This document shows, in pieces, positions 1 through 10,441 of a stretch of 64,000 bases of DNA. This DNA is from Pollenia angustigena (Eukaryota; Arthropoda; Insecta; Diptera; Polleniidae). Location of the stretch: the NCBI GenBank assembly GCA_930367215.1, contig OV884059.1, positions 66,311,393-66,375,392 on the forward strand. Direction: 5' to 3'. Under the pieces are notes generated by a model that saw nothing but the letters and a program-made list of their open reading frames with translations, was not told the DNA's origin and ran no database searches. Within the stretch, counting starts at the first letter, position 1. Every line of letters starts with the position of its first letter. The position numbers and the translations under genes are program-made.

Positions 1-165
1 GCCAGCCAGCAAGCCTGCTGGACGGACATCGTTAGTTCGACTTAGAAAGTGATTCTAAGACGATCGGTATACGTTAAGTTGGGTCTAGGACCAATATTTT
101 AAGGCGTTACACACATCAGCACAAATGCATAATACCCTCTCCACTATTGTGGTGTGGGTATAAAA
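1..165 (-). repeat. TATACCC-type dispersed repeat, terminal fragment (family B)
   Basis: The reverse complement starts TATACCCACACCACAATAGT and runs through GAGAGGGTATTATGCATTTG to the GTCCAGCAGGCTTGCTGGCTGGC end. Diverged copies of the same order of motifs occur at 6743-7000, 57200-57800 and 59155-59620. It is non-coding and cut by the window edge. The family name here is only a label; no transposase or terminal duplication was seen. Confidence 0.75.
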
Positions 166-1100
166 AAATAAATGTCATCACTGAAATCGAATCTTGATTT
201 TATTTGGGAATCTGAAGTAAGAACTTCAAATAACACCTGAATTTCCACGCTCTAACCACAACATTAAAAATTATACCAAATTCGGGTAATTACCCACAAA
301 GTGGCAACACTGCACATGAGTTATAAATTATAAATTTTAATCAATATAACCATCATTAAATCACAAAAGCAGCCGAAGAAAAGAAAAACTAATAAACAAA
401 AAAAGGAGATTTCATTCGCTTAATAGTGTTTTGGTAGTTGTTAAATATTAATTTCATTCAAGTTTCTGGGTTAATCTTAAATTAACAACCCTGACAGTTT
501 TTTTTTATAACTAATAACTAATTTATGACATATAAATTAGGTGTGATTTAAAATTCAATCAATTTTAACGGATGTTTATGCTATTGCTTGGAGTTTGGCA
601 GCTATGTGTTTTTTTATTATTAAAATTAAATTGAAAATCATTGATTTTTTTATTGCATATCACATAAACACAATAAAGAAAATAAAAACGATTTATTTTT
701 TTAATTAATGAAAAGCTTTTTAAAGGCATTATTAACCAGAAAATAACGGAAGTAATTCGTTGTTGAATACCTTCGTAAGTTAATTTAAGAGTGGTTTTAA
801 GCATAAACCATACTCTGGGGACTATCTAATTATGCAACAAATTTGTAATACATAAACAAAGTAAAAATTCAGTCACTCTGCCATAAATCTCCTAAAAACA
901 TTGTTATTGTAAAAAAATTTACCACACAAGAAATGCAACACTTTTATAATCTTAACCTTTAAAAACCATTGACAATGCTTTCTTTTTGTACACCCTTTAC
1001 CACAGGGGAAAGGGTTAACATACATGAATTTGTTATTCCGTTTGTAATTTCTACAATGTTAAAAACTTAACTTACTGCCTTTTCATCTACATATTTTCAT
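166..1100. other. AT-rich stretch, no gene seen
   Basis: The stretch is dominated by A and T runs, with stops in all frames. The longest frame (565-804, minus) is rich in I, F, K and N and resembles chance translation of AT-rich DNA. Nothing else was recognised. Confidence 0.6.
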
Positions 1101-1330
1101 TATAAAATAAAATTACAAAGTATAAAATTTTGTTTTTGTTTTACATGTAAGTTAAGAGAACGAAGTTTTCGTTCGAAATCGATGAACAGGCCATTACAGA
1201 AGTGGAGCTTAAAAATATAAAATAAAATTACAAATTATAAAATGTTGGTTTTGTTTTACATGAAAGTTAAGAGAACGAAGTCTTCATTCGAAATCGATGG
1301 ACAGGCAATTACAGAAGTGGAGCTTAAGAA
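1101..1330 (+). repeat. Two-copy tandem repeat, 115-bp unit
   Basis: TATAAAATAAAATTACAAA begins at 1101 and again, with one change near its end, at 1216. Both units continue through GTTAAGAGAACGAAGT, TCGAAATCGATG and AGAAGTGGAGCTTAA. A third diverged copy of the same module lies at about 57690-57790 within a family B repeat, so this is probably an internal part of that family. Confidence 0.85.
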
Positions 1331-1489
1331 AATTTATTATTTTACCTAGTCCTGATACAAATCATGTTTCCGACGAAATATTGTTAATTGAAAATTTTGA
1401 ATTCCCGAAATTACGTTGATATTTTTTTTTTTTTTTTTTTGATAAATATAACAAATAAATGTAAAAGGCGATGATAAAATAAAATCTCG

Positions 1490-1722
1490 CAAAAAAATAA
1501 TAAAATAACTTGAAAAGAACAAAAGTGCAAAAAATCATCAAATTTATAATGAAGTTTGAAATTTTGTCTGCTATAACTCTGCCATTTATTGACTCCTCTC
1601 CACAAACGACCCGTGGTTATTTTAGTAATTCTATAACCTTTCACTAAAAAGAAAAAAATACATAATTCGTTTAAAATGTTTAAAGATATTTGCATTTCAG
1701 TTACATCATTTTATCTAAAAAC
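1490..1722 (+). repeat. Repeat A, left part, interrupted by an insertion
   Basis: The stretch aligns by eye with 9165-9388: shared motifs are AACTTGAAAAGAACAA, GTTATTTTAG, CTATAACCTTTCACTAAAAAG and GATATTTGCATTTCAGT. At 1722 the match stops. It resumes at 5403 with AAAACACAAATAACGGTTAT, which is directly continuous in the other copy. The left part is therefore the flank of the 1723-5402 insertion. Confidence 0.85.
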
Positions 1723-1859
1723 TGTTGTAGTTGTAATATTAGAAGACCTTTTTCTTTATTTTTCTGACCTGAAGTGCTCCGTGGAGATCGCAGGTAGATT
1801 TTTATTGGCTTGCTAAATACAACTCCAACAGGTTGTCTTCTAATATTACAACTACAACA
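1723..1859 (+). repeat. LTR-like terminal block with 23-bp inverted ends
   Basis: The block starts TGTTGTAGTTGTAATATTAG and ends with the exact inverse (23 bp matched), so it has the TG...CA form of an LTR. At 137 bp it is short for an LTR, and its inverted ends are much longer than the few bases normally seen in LTRs. The primer-binding-site match follows two bases later. A small foldback insertion is the alternative reading. Confidence 0.6.
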
Positions 1860-1861
1860 AT

Positions 1862-1873
1862 TGGCGCAGCCGG
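1862..1873 (+). promoter_or_regulatory. Candidate primer binding site
   Basis: TGGCGCAGCCGG lies two bases after the terminal block. Drosophila 17.6/297-type elements use a closely related TGGCGCAGTCGG sequence matching a tRNA-Ser 3' end. That comparison is from general knowledge; no tRNA was aligned. Confidence 0.5.
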
Positions 1874-2019
1874 TAATTAAATAAAGATCTTGTGATTCCC
1901 AAGGGACCCTCCAGGAATAAAATTTATTTATTACACGACATTTTTGCCGAATTTAGATCCCTTCCTGGTATGGCGACTGGTTTCGGGAGCAACGAAAGTA
2001 ATAGAAACCAGTAAACACG

Positions 2020-2319
2020 GAAGCAAAGTGCTAAAGGTCTTAAGCAGTCACATTCTGGTACGCCTTTAGTGTCTTCGAAGAAGTGCGAATTGGTGGAATT
2101 ACAAGTAACTTGCCTCGGACTTTTCACTACATTAGGAGACGATTTATTTCGGTTTGTTTTTCCTCAAAACATAACAAAATCGGCAAAGACGGTGGCGAGG
2201 AAAACGTTAAGGAAACCACTGAGTGTAGAAGCAAAGTGCTGAAGGTCTTAAGCAGCCACATTCTGCTACGCCTTTAGTATCTTTGTGTAAATACAAAGTG
2301 GTGGATGTACAAGTAGTTG
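2020..2319 (+). repeat. Diverged direct repeat in the leader, 208-bp period
   Basis: GAAGCAAAGTGCT, GGTCTTAAGCAG, CACATTCTG and TACGCCTTTAGT occur in order from 2020 and again from 2228. Each copy spans about 90-95 bp. The repeats lie between the primer site and the gag-like frame. The small frames here (1924-2127 minus, 2083-2277 plus) follow from the repeat and are not convincing genes. Confidence 0.75.
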
Positions 2320-2559
2320 CCGCTGACACCAGCTGTATTGAGGAAGTTTTGAGGAAGGATCAGTACAACGCGACATTGTTTTGAGTTTTTTTCCCCCCAA
2401 AATGACTAGCCAAACTTAACAAGTATAACTATTCAGTGGACAGTCTACAGGTGCTCGCGTGGACAGAATTGAACGGATTAAGACTAGGCAAAGAATTTAC
2501 GGAACAACATAGGGAGATTATTAGGCATTAGAAGCAGACATTTTAAATACTCCATGGAA

Positions 2560-4018
2560 TCAAATTTACTACCTACCGTCAGCTAACGAACAAATAGTAT
2601 TACTCAACGGGCTAATTATGAAAATATTTGATAAACATGTGCCTATGAGAACTAGAACAATAAAAAACAGAATACGTCCATGGTTCACAACGGATATCCA
2701 AATTCTTATAAAACGGCGTGACGATCTATACAAATTGTGGAAACGTTACAAAACCACAGAATACCGAGAGCTATTTCGATCGGCTAGAAAAGCTGTCGTT
2801 AATGAAATTAGGTTAGAAAAATCTACGTATTATTCAAGCAAATTTAATAATGCAGCTAATACCAAAAAAACTTGGCAAATAATACGTAATATTGGCATTA
2901 ATAATACAAGAAGACGTGTATCTGATGTTGATGTTAACATTCTTAATCAATCTTTCATCAATATACCCATGCCCTTAGCTAATGCCGCTTTTTATGACAA
3001 TCTGCAACCAATGAATATGCCTACTGGAGAGTTTAATTTTCGATGTTTTACACGCTTAGATGTTGTTGAAGGATTTAGAAAGGTTAAATCTAACGCGACT
3101 GGCTTGGATAATATTAATCCTAGGTTTATAAAACTTATTCTTCCTTGGATAATACAATTTATAACACATTTATTTAATACAATTATTACCACAAGCACTT
3201 TCCCAAATGAATGGAAAATAGCAAAAATCATTCCCGTGCCTAAGACAGATAAAGAATATCGCCCTATCTCAATCCTGCCATATCTTTCTAAAGTCTTTGA
3301 ACACCTAATACAGAAACAAGTTTTTGAATATTTGAACTCAAATAATCTATTGACAGAACGCCAATCGGGCTTTAGACCAATGCACAGTTGTATAACTGCT
3401 CTTACTGATGTTGTTGAGGAAATAAGGGGTAATTTGGATAACGGAGATATTTCGTTTTTAGTCTTGCTGGATCATTCTAAAGCGTTTGATACTGTTGACC
3501 ATGACATACTTTGCCTTAAACTGGTTAAAATGTTTAGATTTTCTTCTTTGGCTGTGAAATTGATGTATACCTATTTGACTAATAGGTGGCAATGCGTCTC
3601 AAATTTGGGGACTATTTCGAAACCCCTGCGAGTTGTCAGAGGTGTCCCTCAAGGCTCGATACTTGGACCACTATTATATTCAATTTACTCCAATGATATA
3701 CCAAAACAAATTAAATATTCAAAAGTTCAAATGTACGCGGATGATATTCAAATTTACCTGAAAAGTTCCAAGTATTGTATTAACACTACAGTAAATGAAC
3801 TAAATTACGATCTAAACCAAATTTGTATCTGGGCATCGGCTAATGGATTACGCCTTAATCCTAATAAATCAAAATGTGTAATTATCACCAAAAAATCTGT
3901 TAAAATTGATGTTGAAAATAACGTAATTCTGGGAGATACTAAAATTGAAGTAGTAAACACGGTCAGAAATCTTGGAGTTGTCTTTAACAGCACCCAAAGT
4001 AAGGCTTTTGCTGGCTAA
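2560..4018 (+). pseudogene. Non-LTR reverse transcriptase, N-terminal truncated
   Basis: The protein copies element RNA into DNA at a nicked target. Numbered from the Met at 2618, the RT domain occupies roughly residues 130-400: RPISILPYLSKVFE, SGFRPMHSCITAL, DHSKAFDTVDHDIL (catalytic Asp), GVPQGSILGPLL and MYADDIQIYL (YADD catalytic pair). The open frame extends upstream of that Met without a start, so the Met is not the original one. A pre-RT linker rich in K and R comes first. Motif style fits the Jockey/CR1 group of LINEs; the clade is not resolved. After RNLGVVFNS at about residue 455 the frame runs into a stop, and the normal continuation lies in another frame with an internal deletion. 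Confidence 0.9.
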
Positions 4019-4463
4019 AACTTATCTTCTACCTACACTTCTTTATGCATCGGAGATATTTTCTGGATGTAACTTAAAAGACTTCATGAGGCTTAAAACG
4101 ACATTTAATAACATTGTACGCTATATTTATAGTCTAAAAAAATTTGAGCACGTATCTCAATACTCCTGTCGTGTGATCAACGTTAGCTTCGAAGACTATC
4201 TGAAATTAAAAAACCTTTTGTTCTTACACAAAATTATAACTACAATGAAACCAAAATATCTATTTGACCGTCTACAGTTCATGAGGTCCTCGAGAGTAAA
4301 CAGCCTAGTCCAACTTCGACATCGTGATGCAGCGTCTGAGAAACAATTTTTTATATATTCAATACGTCTCTGGAACCAACTTCCTGTATCTTTACAACAT
4401 TCAACCAACGCAACTAAATTTAAAAATAACTTCAATAACATTTATAGCATTCGAAATAATTAA
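3990..4463 (+). pseudogene. Non-LTR reverse transcriptase, C-terminal part (shifted frame)
   Basis: From the VRLLLAKTYLLPTLLYASEI motif onward the sequence is the usual LINE region after the RT palm: a thumb-like helix, a NNIVRYIY segment and a terminal SIRLWNQLPVSLQ block. It belongs to the same protein as the preceding frame. The stretch normally joining them (about 40 residues around the W-N-H-I type motif) is missing, so a deletion plus a frame change inactivated the element. Confidence 0.85.
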
Positions 4464-4659
4464 CTTAATTTAAAATTCAAATATTTATGTACTCTAATTA
4501 AGTTTTCTATTAATTATAATTATTGATTTAATTTTCTATTATTACTATATCTGCTAAATTATTTTATATATTAAGACACCTAAATATGTTAAAACTAACT
4601 TCTCTGATTCTAATACTCTAATTATAAGATAATGTATCTTGTTGTATTAGAAAATCACT

Positions 4660-4685
4660 TAATAAATAAATAAATAAAATAAATA
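4660..4685 (+). repeat. AATAA-type microsatellite tail of the LINE
   Basis: Repeated AATAAATAAATAA units end the element directly before the right AGGCA duplication. Tails of this type are common at the 3' ends of insect LINEs. Confidence 0.8.
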
Positions 4686-4697
4686 AGGCACAAGAGA

Positions 4698-5078
4698 TTG
4701 ACCAAGTCAGAAGAGGTTGGTTATGTTTTACAATTGTTAGGTGACTTGAACAAGGGCCAATCCGCGGACTTAATCAACAGGATAGAAGACTTAGAGGGAA
4801 CAAAAAAACTGTTAGAAAAGCAAAGGGAAAATCAAATATACGGACAGTTTGTTGGAACAGATAGTGCAGGAAAACGAGGAGCTGGGCGAAAAATTGAGAC
4901 AAAAGGGGTTGGTGAGAAGGAATTCGAGAAACAACTAAAACAACAACAGCAAATAGACGTACAAGACGACACCGTACAAAGACTTCAAACAGCCTTGGAA
5001 AACGCGCATCGTGAACTCGACATTATACACAAAACTAGGTCACCAACTCCATCTCTAAGTGAAGAACTGGCAAAATAA
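4698..5078 (+). pseudogene. Gag-like coiled-coil frame of the LTR element
   Basis: The 126-residue frame is strongly charged and predicted helical, with heptad-like L/I spacing (DLINRIEDLEGTKKLLEKQ), a QQQQ run and an SPTPS turn. It is open in phase with sequence left of the LINE insertion at about 2410-2527, so the interrupted frame was longer. No zinc knuckle or protease motif is visible. Position after leader and primer site suggests gag; this is inference, and no family was recognised from sequence alone. Confidence 0.5.
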
Positions 5079-5398
5079 GGTTTCAGAGCTCCAAGGATAG
5101 TAATAGAACATGCAGACGGCGTCCATACAGCCTCTGGCGACAGACAGCGGGCAATTTAAATGAGGAAATTCAGATAGATGAGCAAGCAGCAGCTCTTGAT
5201 TTGATAGGCAAAACACAGAGTATTAAAATAAACGCAAGAAAGGCGGGAAGAAGGGGATATACGGCAGAAACAAAAAACAGAAAGTTAGCAGATTTATCGC
5301 AATACGGGAGGGAATTCGTACAGCTTAAAATCAAATCGCCCCATATTAAAGCAAATTTTGAGAACTATGTAGAGGAGCATTCCAGGTCAGAAAAATAA
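5064..5398 (+). pseudogene. Gag-like frame, continuation in another phase
   Basis: A frame shifted relative to the preceding one is open from about 5064 to the stop at 5396-5398. It contains an Arg-rich patch (CRRRPYSLW), a DEQAAALDLIGKTQS segment and a basic C-terminal part. The two frames overlap by a few codons. They could represent either a decayed single gene or a programmed shift; the sequence does not decide. Its last codons overlap the inverted piece of the terminal block. Confidence 0.4.
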
Positions 5399-5400
5399 AG
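5376..5400 (-). repeat. Inverted fragment of the left terminal block
   Basis: CAGGTCAGAAAAATAAAG at 5383-5400 is the exact reverse complement of 1754-1771. With two mismatches the match extends a further seven bases upstream. The outermost part of the terminal block is missing from this end. Confidence 0.75.
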
Positions 5401-5402
5401 AC

Positions 5403-5545
5403 AAAACACAAATAACGGTTATTTTGGAATATCTCTATTCTATTCTTCTTTTGACAATTCTGAATTCATATTCGAATTCAGCGGACAATTTTACATAAAG
5501 ATTAGGTGTCAGATTCATTTGGTCAAAAAACTGTCACGTAGTGTA
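5403..5545 (+). repeat. Repeat A, right part
   Basis: The stretch matches 9383-9525: ACACAAATAACGGTTATTTT, TTTTGACAATTCTGA, TTCAGCGGACAATTTTA and GTCACGTAGTG. The inverse appears at 8745-8860. It is the right flank of the LTR-like insertion. Confidence 0.85.
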
Positions 5546-5663
5546 TGATGTTTGTCTCTACATATCTACGAGTTAGTATGAATGTACATATTTAAATATT
5601 ACAAAAATTCAAACTGACATGATAATTGTTAATGACAACATTGAATATTTTTCATGTATTTGT

Positions 5664-5870
5664 ACATGCAGAGAAAACACTTTTTTCTGTTTGGTAACTA
5701 ACCTCTAACAAAACAATTTTCAAGGAAAGATTTTTTAAAGATATTATTGTTACTTTAACCATATTATTGTCACCGGCAACAATATTATAGTTAAATTAGC
5801 CCTTTATCAAGCAGCCACAACGATATTGTGGTTGCCTCCGAACATGTTATAATCAATAATAACAGTAATA
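5664..5870 (+). repeat. CAGAGAAAA-type MITE, partial copy
   Basis: GCAGAGAAAACAC starts the copy. TTAACCATATTATTGTCACC, GGCAACAATATTATAGTTAA and CACAACGATATTGTGGTTGC follow. The same modules occur at 10984-11156 and 34893-35041. A clear right end was not found. Confidence 0.6.
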
Positions 5871-6478
5871 AGCTAACTACAAAAAATAGTATGGTTGTTT
5901 TTCAATCATAACAAGTTGCTTTTGGAAAAGAGGAAAATACTATTGTTAATTTAAAACCATGCAATATTCGTGGTTGCTTAAATATTTGTTGTAGTAACTT
6001 CGGATGTAACAATAATATGGTTGCCGCTTTTTAATGGAAGACTAATTGAACCATAATATGCTTAAAATTGGTTCATTAAAAATTGTGTTGTTGGAGGTGC
6101 TCATAAAAAAATGTGTTTTATTTGCTTGCAAAATCCCTCGTATACAAACACAAAAAAGATATAGAAAAAAACTGCGTTCTTTTTAGCTTTGACAAGGAAA
6201 AATTATAATAAGTTTACGAGCGGAAAGCAGGGCATGTTAATAAAAGTAAAAAGGAAAGAACAACATTTTCAAAATCCTCGCTATAATAGTTTGTTCTGTC
6301 AATTGCTTTAGGAGGTATTAAAAAGTTTGTAAATACTGACACTATTTTACAAGGGCGAAACAACAAGTGTAACACAAATCCCTTATTTCTTTCTTGTAAT
6401 CAAATAATATTAACATAAATTTTGAATCTAGCAAGAGCCTTCACTACAAACAACTCCAATTTTTTTTTTAAATTTTGG

Positions 6479-6678
6479 CAGTCGTAATTGAATACTTTTT
6501 CGATTCGAAAGCAATTTTATTTCTTAGTCGTTCGGTCAAGTCGAAATTATTTTTTCAGTGTTGTGAAAACGCAAATAAATGCTGAACACTGAAAAAGCAA
6601 TTTTGATTCGTTTAGTATCAACTGAAAGAATAAGAAAGCAAGTTGCTTTCGAATCGAAAAAGTATTCGATCACGACTG
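6479..6678 (+). mobile_element. 200-bp MITE with 38-bp inverted ends
   Basis: CAGTCGTAATTGAATACTTT and the segment CGATTCGAAAGCAA on the left are matched in reverse by TTGCTTTCGAATCG and AGTATTCGATCACGACTG on the right. An inner hairpin (TTCAGTGTT / AACACTGAA) lies near the centre. No clear target duplication was seen, so the superfamily is open. Confidence 0.8.
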
Positions 6679-6742
6679 TAAGAATTAGACCCCATGATAA
6701 ATTTTTTTAATCTTCTTATAATTGATTTTCTTCATTCAGCTT

Positions 6743-7000
6743 TTTATACCCACACCACAATAGTGAAGAGGGTATTTTGCATTTGTGCTAATGTTTGTAA
6801 CAACTAGATCCATCTACCGATTGACTCAGAATCACTTTCTGAGTCGAATTATCGATATCCGTTCGGCTGGCTGGCAGGCTATTTGATGACATTTAGTACC
6901 TAGACTCTAATTGGCACAAGGACAAAACCTATTGAAAATGGGTCAAATCGGTCCATTATTTCACATAGCCCCCATACAAGCTTCTTTCCAGAAACATCTT
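6743..7000 (+). repeat. TATACCC-type dispersed repeat (family B)
   Basis: TTTATACCCACACCACAATA, GAAGAGGGTATT, CCGATTGACTCAGAATCACT, a CTGGCTGGCAGGC block and CACATAGCCCCCATACAAGC appear in the same order as in the copies at 57200 and 59155. Non-coding. Confidence 0.75.
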
Positions 7001-8069
7001 ATTATGTTATTTTATTTTATTAGAATAAAAATATATATTCAAAAATAACCTTTAAAATTTTAAATTACTCTTTTTCAAAACTAAAAAAATAGACCTCAGC
7101 ACTTTTTCTTTTTTGCCACAAATATACAATCACAATAAGACCGCAAATGCAATTGCACCTTTAGTTTTATATCGCCTTTATTTCAAATAAAAAACGAATC
7201 TAATTAAAGTTTTGTATATTTTTTATTGCCTATAAGTTGTTTTAACTTGTCCTGATTAGCTAAATAAAATAAATACCATGTCATATGACTCAAATACTTT
7301 CATGAATTGCGATCCAATAATCACTCAGCCCTAATTATACACATGTATGAAGTGCAAAATGCCAAGTATTTATTTAAATACCTGTACTTAGAGGCAATTA
7401 AAAGAATTCGTTGAATACTTAGCAAAGAAGTACAAAAAATAAGAATTCAGTATATTTGCATTAGAAACTCTAAATGTATGAAATGTTTCATTGGATACAA
7501 TCCCAGATACAGATTATAAATTAATGTAATTCTGTGTAAATTTTTTGAATGATTAGTGAAGCCGTTTGGTTTACTTACATATGCAAATTTGAATGAATGA
7601 CTATTTGTGTGTTCAGTCTTCACACACTTCTATTAGATTCTTATGGAAGGCAATGCAAGCCTTGTCGTCAATATCAACATCGTCATGAAAAAAGTGGCAG
7701 GCAGGCAAGCACCATCACTTTGCAAGTGTGATGATGATGATGACGGGATGTAAAATGAATAAAAATGGATAACAAAAAATTATTTGTACTTGTAGAATCA
7801 GTAGGGAAGAACCGAATATACAGCTAAAATATACACACACACAGAGTAAGTTGCTCTGAAAAACAAACATACAAAAATATTGTTTTGTGTGTGCTCTAAA
7901 AAAAAACTTGATGAAATAAGCTGATAAATAGCAGTAGCAGAAACTCAGCATAGCCATCGTCAGTACCGCCAACCACGACATCAGTAGAAATAGCAAAAAA
8001 AAACCTTTAACTACAGCAGCCAGCAGTAATATTTAACACACAGTGTTTCGAAAGGAAATTTTAACGTAA
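7001..8069. other. AT-rich stretch, no gene seen
   Basis: The stretch contains a short GATGATGATGATGA run near 7730, GGCAGGCAGGCAAGCA near 7695 and otherwise mixed AT-rich sequence. The minus frame at 7715-7996 is hydrophobic and Cys/Leu-rich, as expected from translating CA/GA-rich DNA, and I do not support it as a gene. Confidence 0.55.
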
Positions 8070-9848
8070 TACTACATTTACATTAGGCCGAAATCTTGTA
8101 GATTTGATTTTAAATCTTCTTCGAAATCGAGTGCGTTAACATTATAGTTTTTTGACATAAGCGAGATTTTGTTTTTATAACGAGACAACTGAAGCACAGC
8201 CGCGAATAACGTTTTAAGTTACAAAATAATTTTTTTTAGGAGAGCAAAAAAAGTTTTTAACTGGCAAGATTAATAATTTTTTATTTTTTTTTAAGATTAT
8301 TAAAAATAATGATAATAAAAATTTTTATGCAAAATATCAACAAATTTAAAACTTAAATTACATGCAAATTTACAGTTTATAACTTTTTTTTAGTGAAAAA
8401 ACGTTTCATATCCACAGTCACGATGTCATTTAAAACTTTCTTCCACTACACAAAGCATCATGACTGATGGCTTTTAAAACGTTATTCCACGTTTAAAACC
8501 ATTTACTTTGTGTCATTTTTAAGTAACTTACAACGTTCTTCCACTAGCTGACTCTTTGTATGCCCTTTTTAAAGGCTTTAAGGTGCATAGTTTTGGGTGA
8601 TTTGAGGTTCAAACAGTGTACGAGAGTAATGTTAACGGTTATCTGCAAAAAAAACAGTTTTTGCAAAAAGTGGCTTTTACAACGTTATTCGTGGCTCTAC
8701 TTCAACTGACTAAAAGTTTTTTCGTTACACATACAGACACAAAGTAAAATTGTCCGCTGAATCCGAATATGAAGTCAGAATTGTCAAAAGTAGAACAGTT
8801 TTCGGGATATTCCAATTTAACCGTTATTTGTGTTTTTAAAAAAGATGCTGTGACTGAAATGCAAATATCCAAAATAAAATTTTAGCCTATTTCAATACGA
8901 ACATTTTGTGCCCAATAGGAACCAGATCGGTGCAAAAATGACAAAGACAACAAATAAATGTACAAAGCTAAATTTTTAGTAACAATAAATATTAAAAATT
9001 GCTTAAAACTATTGAATTTCTATGTGGGTTAACTTACTAAATCTTCTGTAGCTTTGTCATTTTTGTACCAGTCTATGTCTTGTTGGGCTCAAAATGTTCA
9101 TATTAAAATAATCAAATGTCGCTTGCAATAAAACATTAGGATTTTTAAATCATTGGTTTAAAAAAAATAACTTGAAAAGAACAATATTGAACAAAATCAT
9201 AAAATTTTCAATGAAGCTTGAACTTTTGTCTCCTGTAACTCTGTCATTTCTTGACCAATCTTCACAAGCAATCCATGGTTATTTTAGAAATTTTATAACC
9301 TTTCACTAAAAAGAAAGAATTACATAATCCGTTTACAATTTTAAAAGATATTTGCATTTCAGTCACATCATCTTTTTTAAAAACACAAATAACGGTTATT
9401 TTGGAATATCTCAAAAACTATTCCACTTTTGACAATTCTGACTTCATATTCGGATTCAGCGGACAATTTTATATTAGCTGCCAGATTAATTTGGTCACGA
9501 CTTTGTTGAAATTTTGTCACGTAGTGTTATCAACGATATTTATTTTATCAATATTATTCGTCTATTTTAGTTTTTCTTAACAATTTTTATAAAACTTTTT
9601 AATTTTTTTTAACAATTTTTGTTTTGTTTTTTGTTTAAATGTCATTTTTTCTTGTGCAGGGAAGTATTTTTTAGTGCTATATTGAAAAAACCATAGTTGC
9701 ATTTTAAGTACTACTAGATTATGAGTAGATTTCGTCGAAATCTAGTCACGAAGTAGATTTTGTTTTGTATGGGAAATCTAGTCAAAAACAACTAGATTTG
9801 GCTCGAAATCTCGCAAGTACTAGATTTTGCGTAGGTGTAAATGTAGTA
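8070..9848. mobile_element. Inverted-repeat element with TAA target duplication (PIF/Harbinger-like?)
   Basis: TACTACATTTACA at 8070 is matched by TGTAAATGTAGTA ending at 9848. TAA flanks both sides (8067-8069 and 9849-9851), the three-base duplication typical of PIF/Harbinger. Subterminal parts share scattered AAATCT and CTAGATTT words. No transposase frame was seen. A complete foldback copy of repeat A occupies much of the inside. Confidence 0.65.
8745..9480. repeat. Repeat A foldback copy
   Basis: Left arm 8745-8870 (reverse) and right arm 9352-9480 share AATTGTCCGCTGAATCCGAA, CAAAAGTAGAA and ACCGTTATTTGTGTTTTT. Inside these, 8890-8970 is again the rough inverse of 9047-9110 (AACATTTTG..CAAAATGTT, GACAAAG..CTTTGTC). 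It is therefore a nested hairpin. The right half is the intact version of the site occupied at 1722/5403. Confidence 0.75.
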
Positions 9849-10189
9849 TAAGTGTACCATATATTTAATGTGTTTTCGAACTGCTAGGGACACGACTGAC
9901 TTTAAATCAACTTAAAACGGCTGTAGGAAATATCGCCCAAAGAAAAATGGCCCAAAAAAAAAAATGAAAAATCGCCCAAATGAAGAATCGCCCAAGCGAA
10001 CATGAAAAATGACCCAAAAAGGTAAATATGAAATTTTGCCCAAAAAAACGAAGAAGGGCCCAAAAAGAAAATGAAAAATTACCCAAAAAGCATAAACGAA
10101 CTTTTTCCCAAAAAAATATAAAAAAAAATTATTAAATTTGCAAAAAAGTGTTTATTATTCATATAAATTTAGGTGACATGTCATAACGT

Positions 10190-10275
10190 CCAGTGTCGTA
10201 GTGTCCTTGGACACTTTTAAAGTGTCATAATGTCCATCGAAGACGAGGACGAGGACGTTATGACACTTTGCAACG
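10190..10275. repeat. GTCATAACGTCC direct and inverted repeats
   Basis: GTCATAACGTCC, GTCCTTGGACAC, GTGTCATAATGTCC and GGACGTTATGACACTTTG alternate over 85 bp, making short hairpins. They lie in the left arm of the foldback element only. Confidence 0.7.
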
Positions 10276-10441
10276 TCCGCAACTTAACTTATAATCAAAA
10301 ATGTGTAAATTTTTTTTTAAAATACCGTTAAAATTTCAAGTGATTTTTTTGAAGATACTTATTTAACCATAATATGGTTGTCGGTGACAATGATTTGGTT
10401 AAATTAAACATAATATGGATAAAATATTTTTATAGCTTTTA

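Larger units (their letters stand above)
2528..4685 (+). mobile_element. 5'-truncated non-LTR retrotransposon
   Basis: The element has a reverse transcriptase frame, a 3' untranslated part of about 200 bp and an AATAA-type microsatellite tail. AGGCA at 2523-2527 recurs at 4686-4690 as a short target duplication. The start lacks the first ORF and the endonuclease, as expected from truncated reverse transcription. The gag-like frame of the host LTR element resumes in phase on the other side, so this element is the younger of the two. Confidence 0.85.
1723..5402 (+). mobile_element. LTR-retrotransposon-like insertion, decayed
   Basis: The limits come from comparison with the uninterrupted repeat A copy at 9165-9525, and a possible 5-bp duplication AAAAC is present at 1718-1722 and 5403-5407. 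In order it holds a 137-bp LTR-like terminal block, a tRNA-type primer-binding-site match, a leader with diverged direct repeats, and a gag-like frame broken by a non-LTR element and by a frame change. No protease, reverse transcriptase or integrase of its own and no normal 3' LTR were seen. The right end carries a short inverted piece of the left terminal block. It is probably a gypsy-group relic, judged only from the primer site; the assignment is tentative. Confidence 0.6.
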
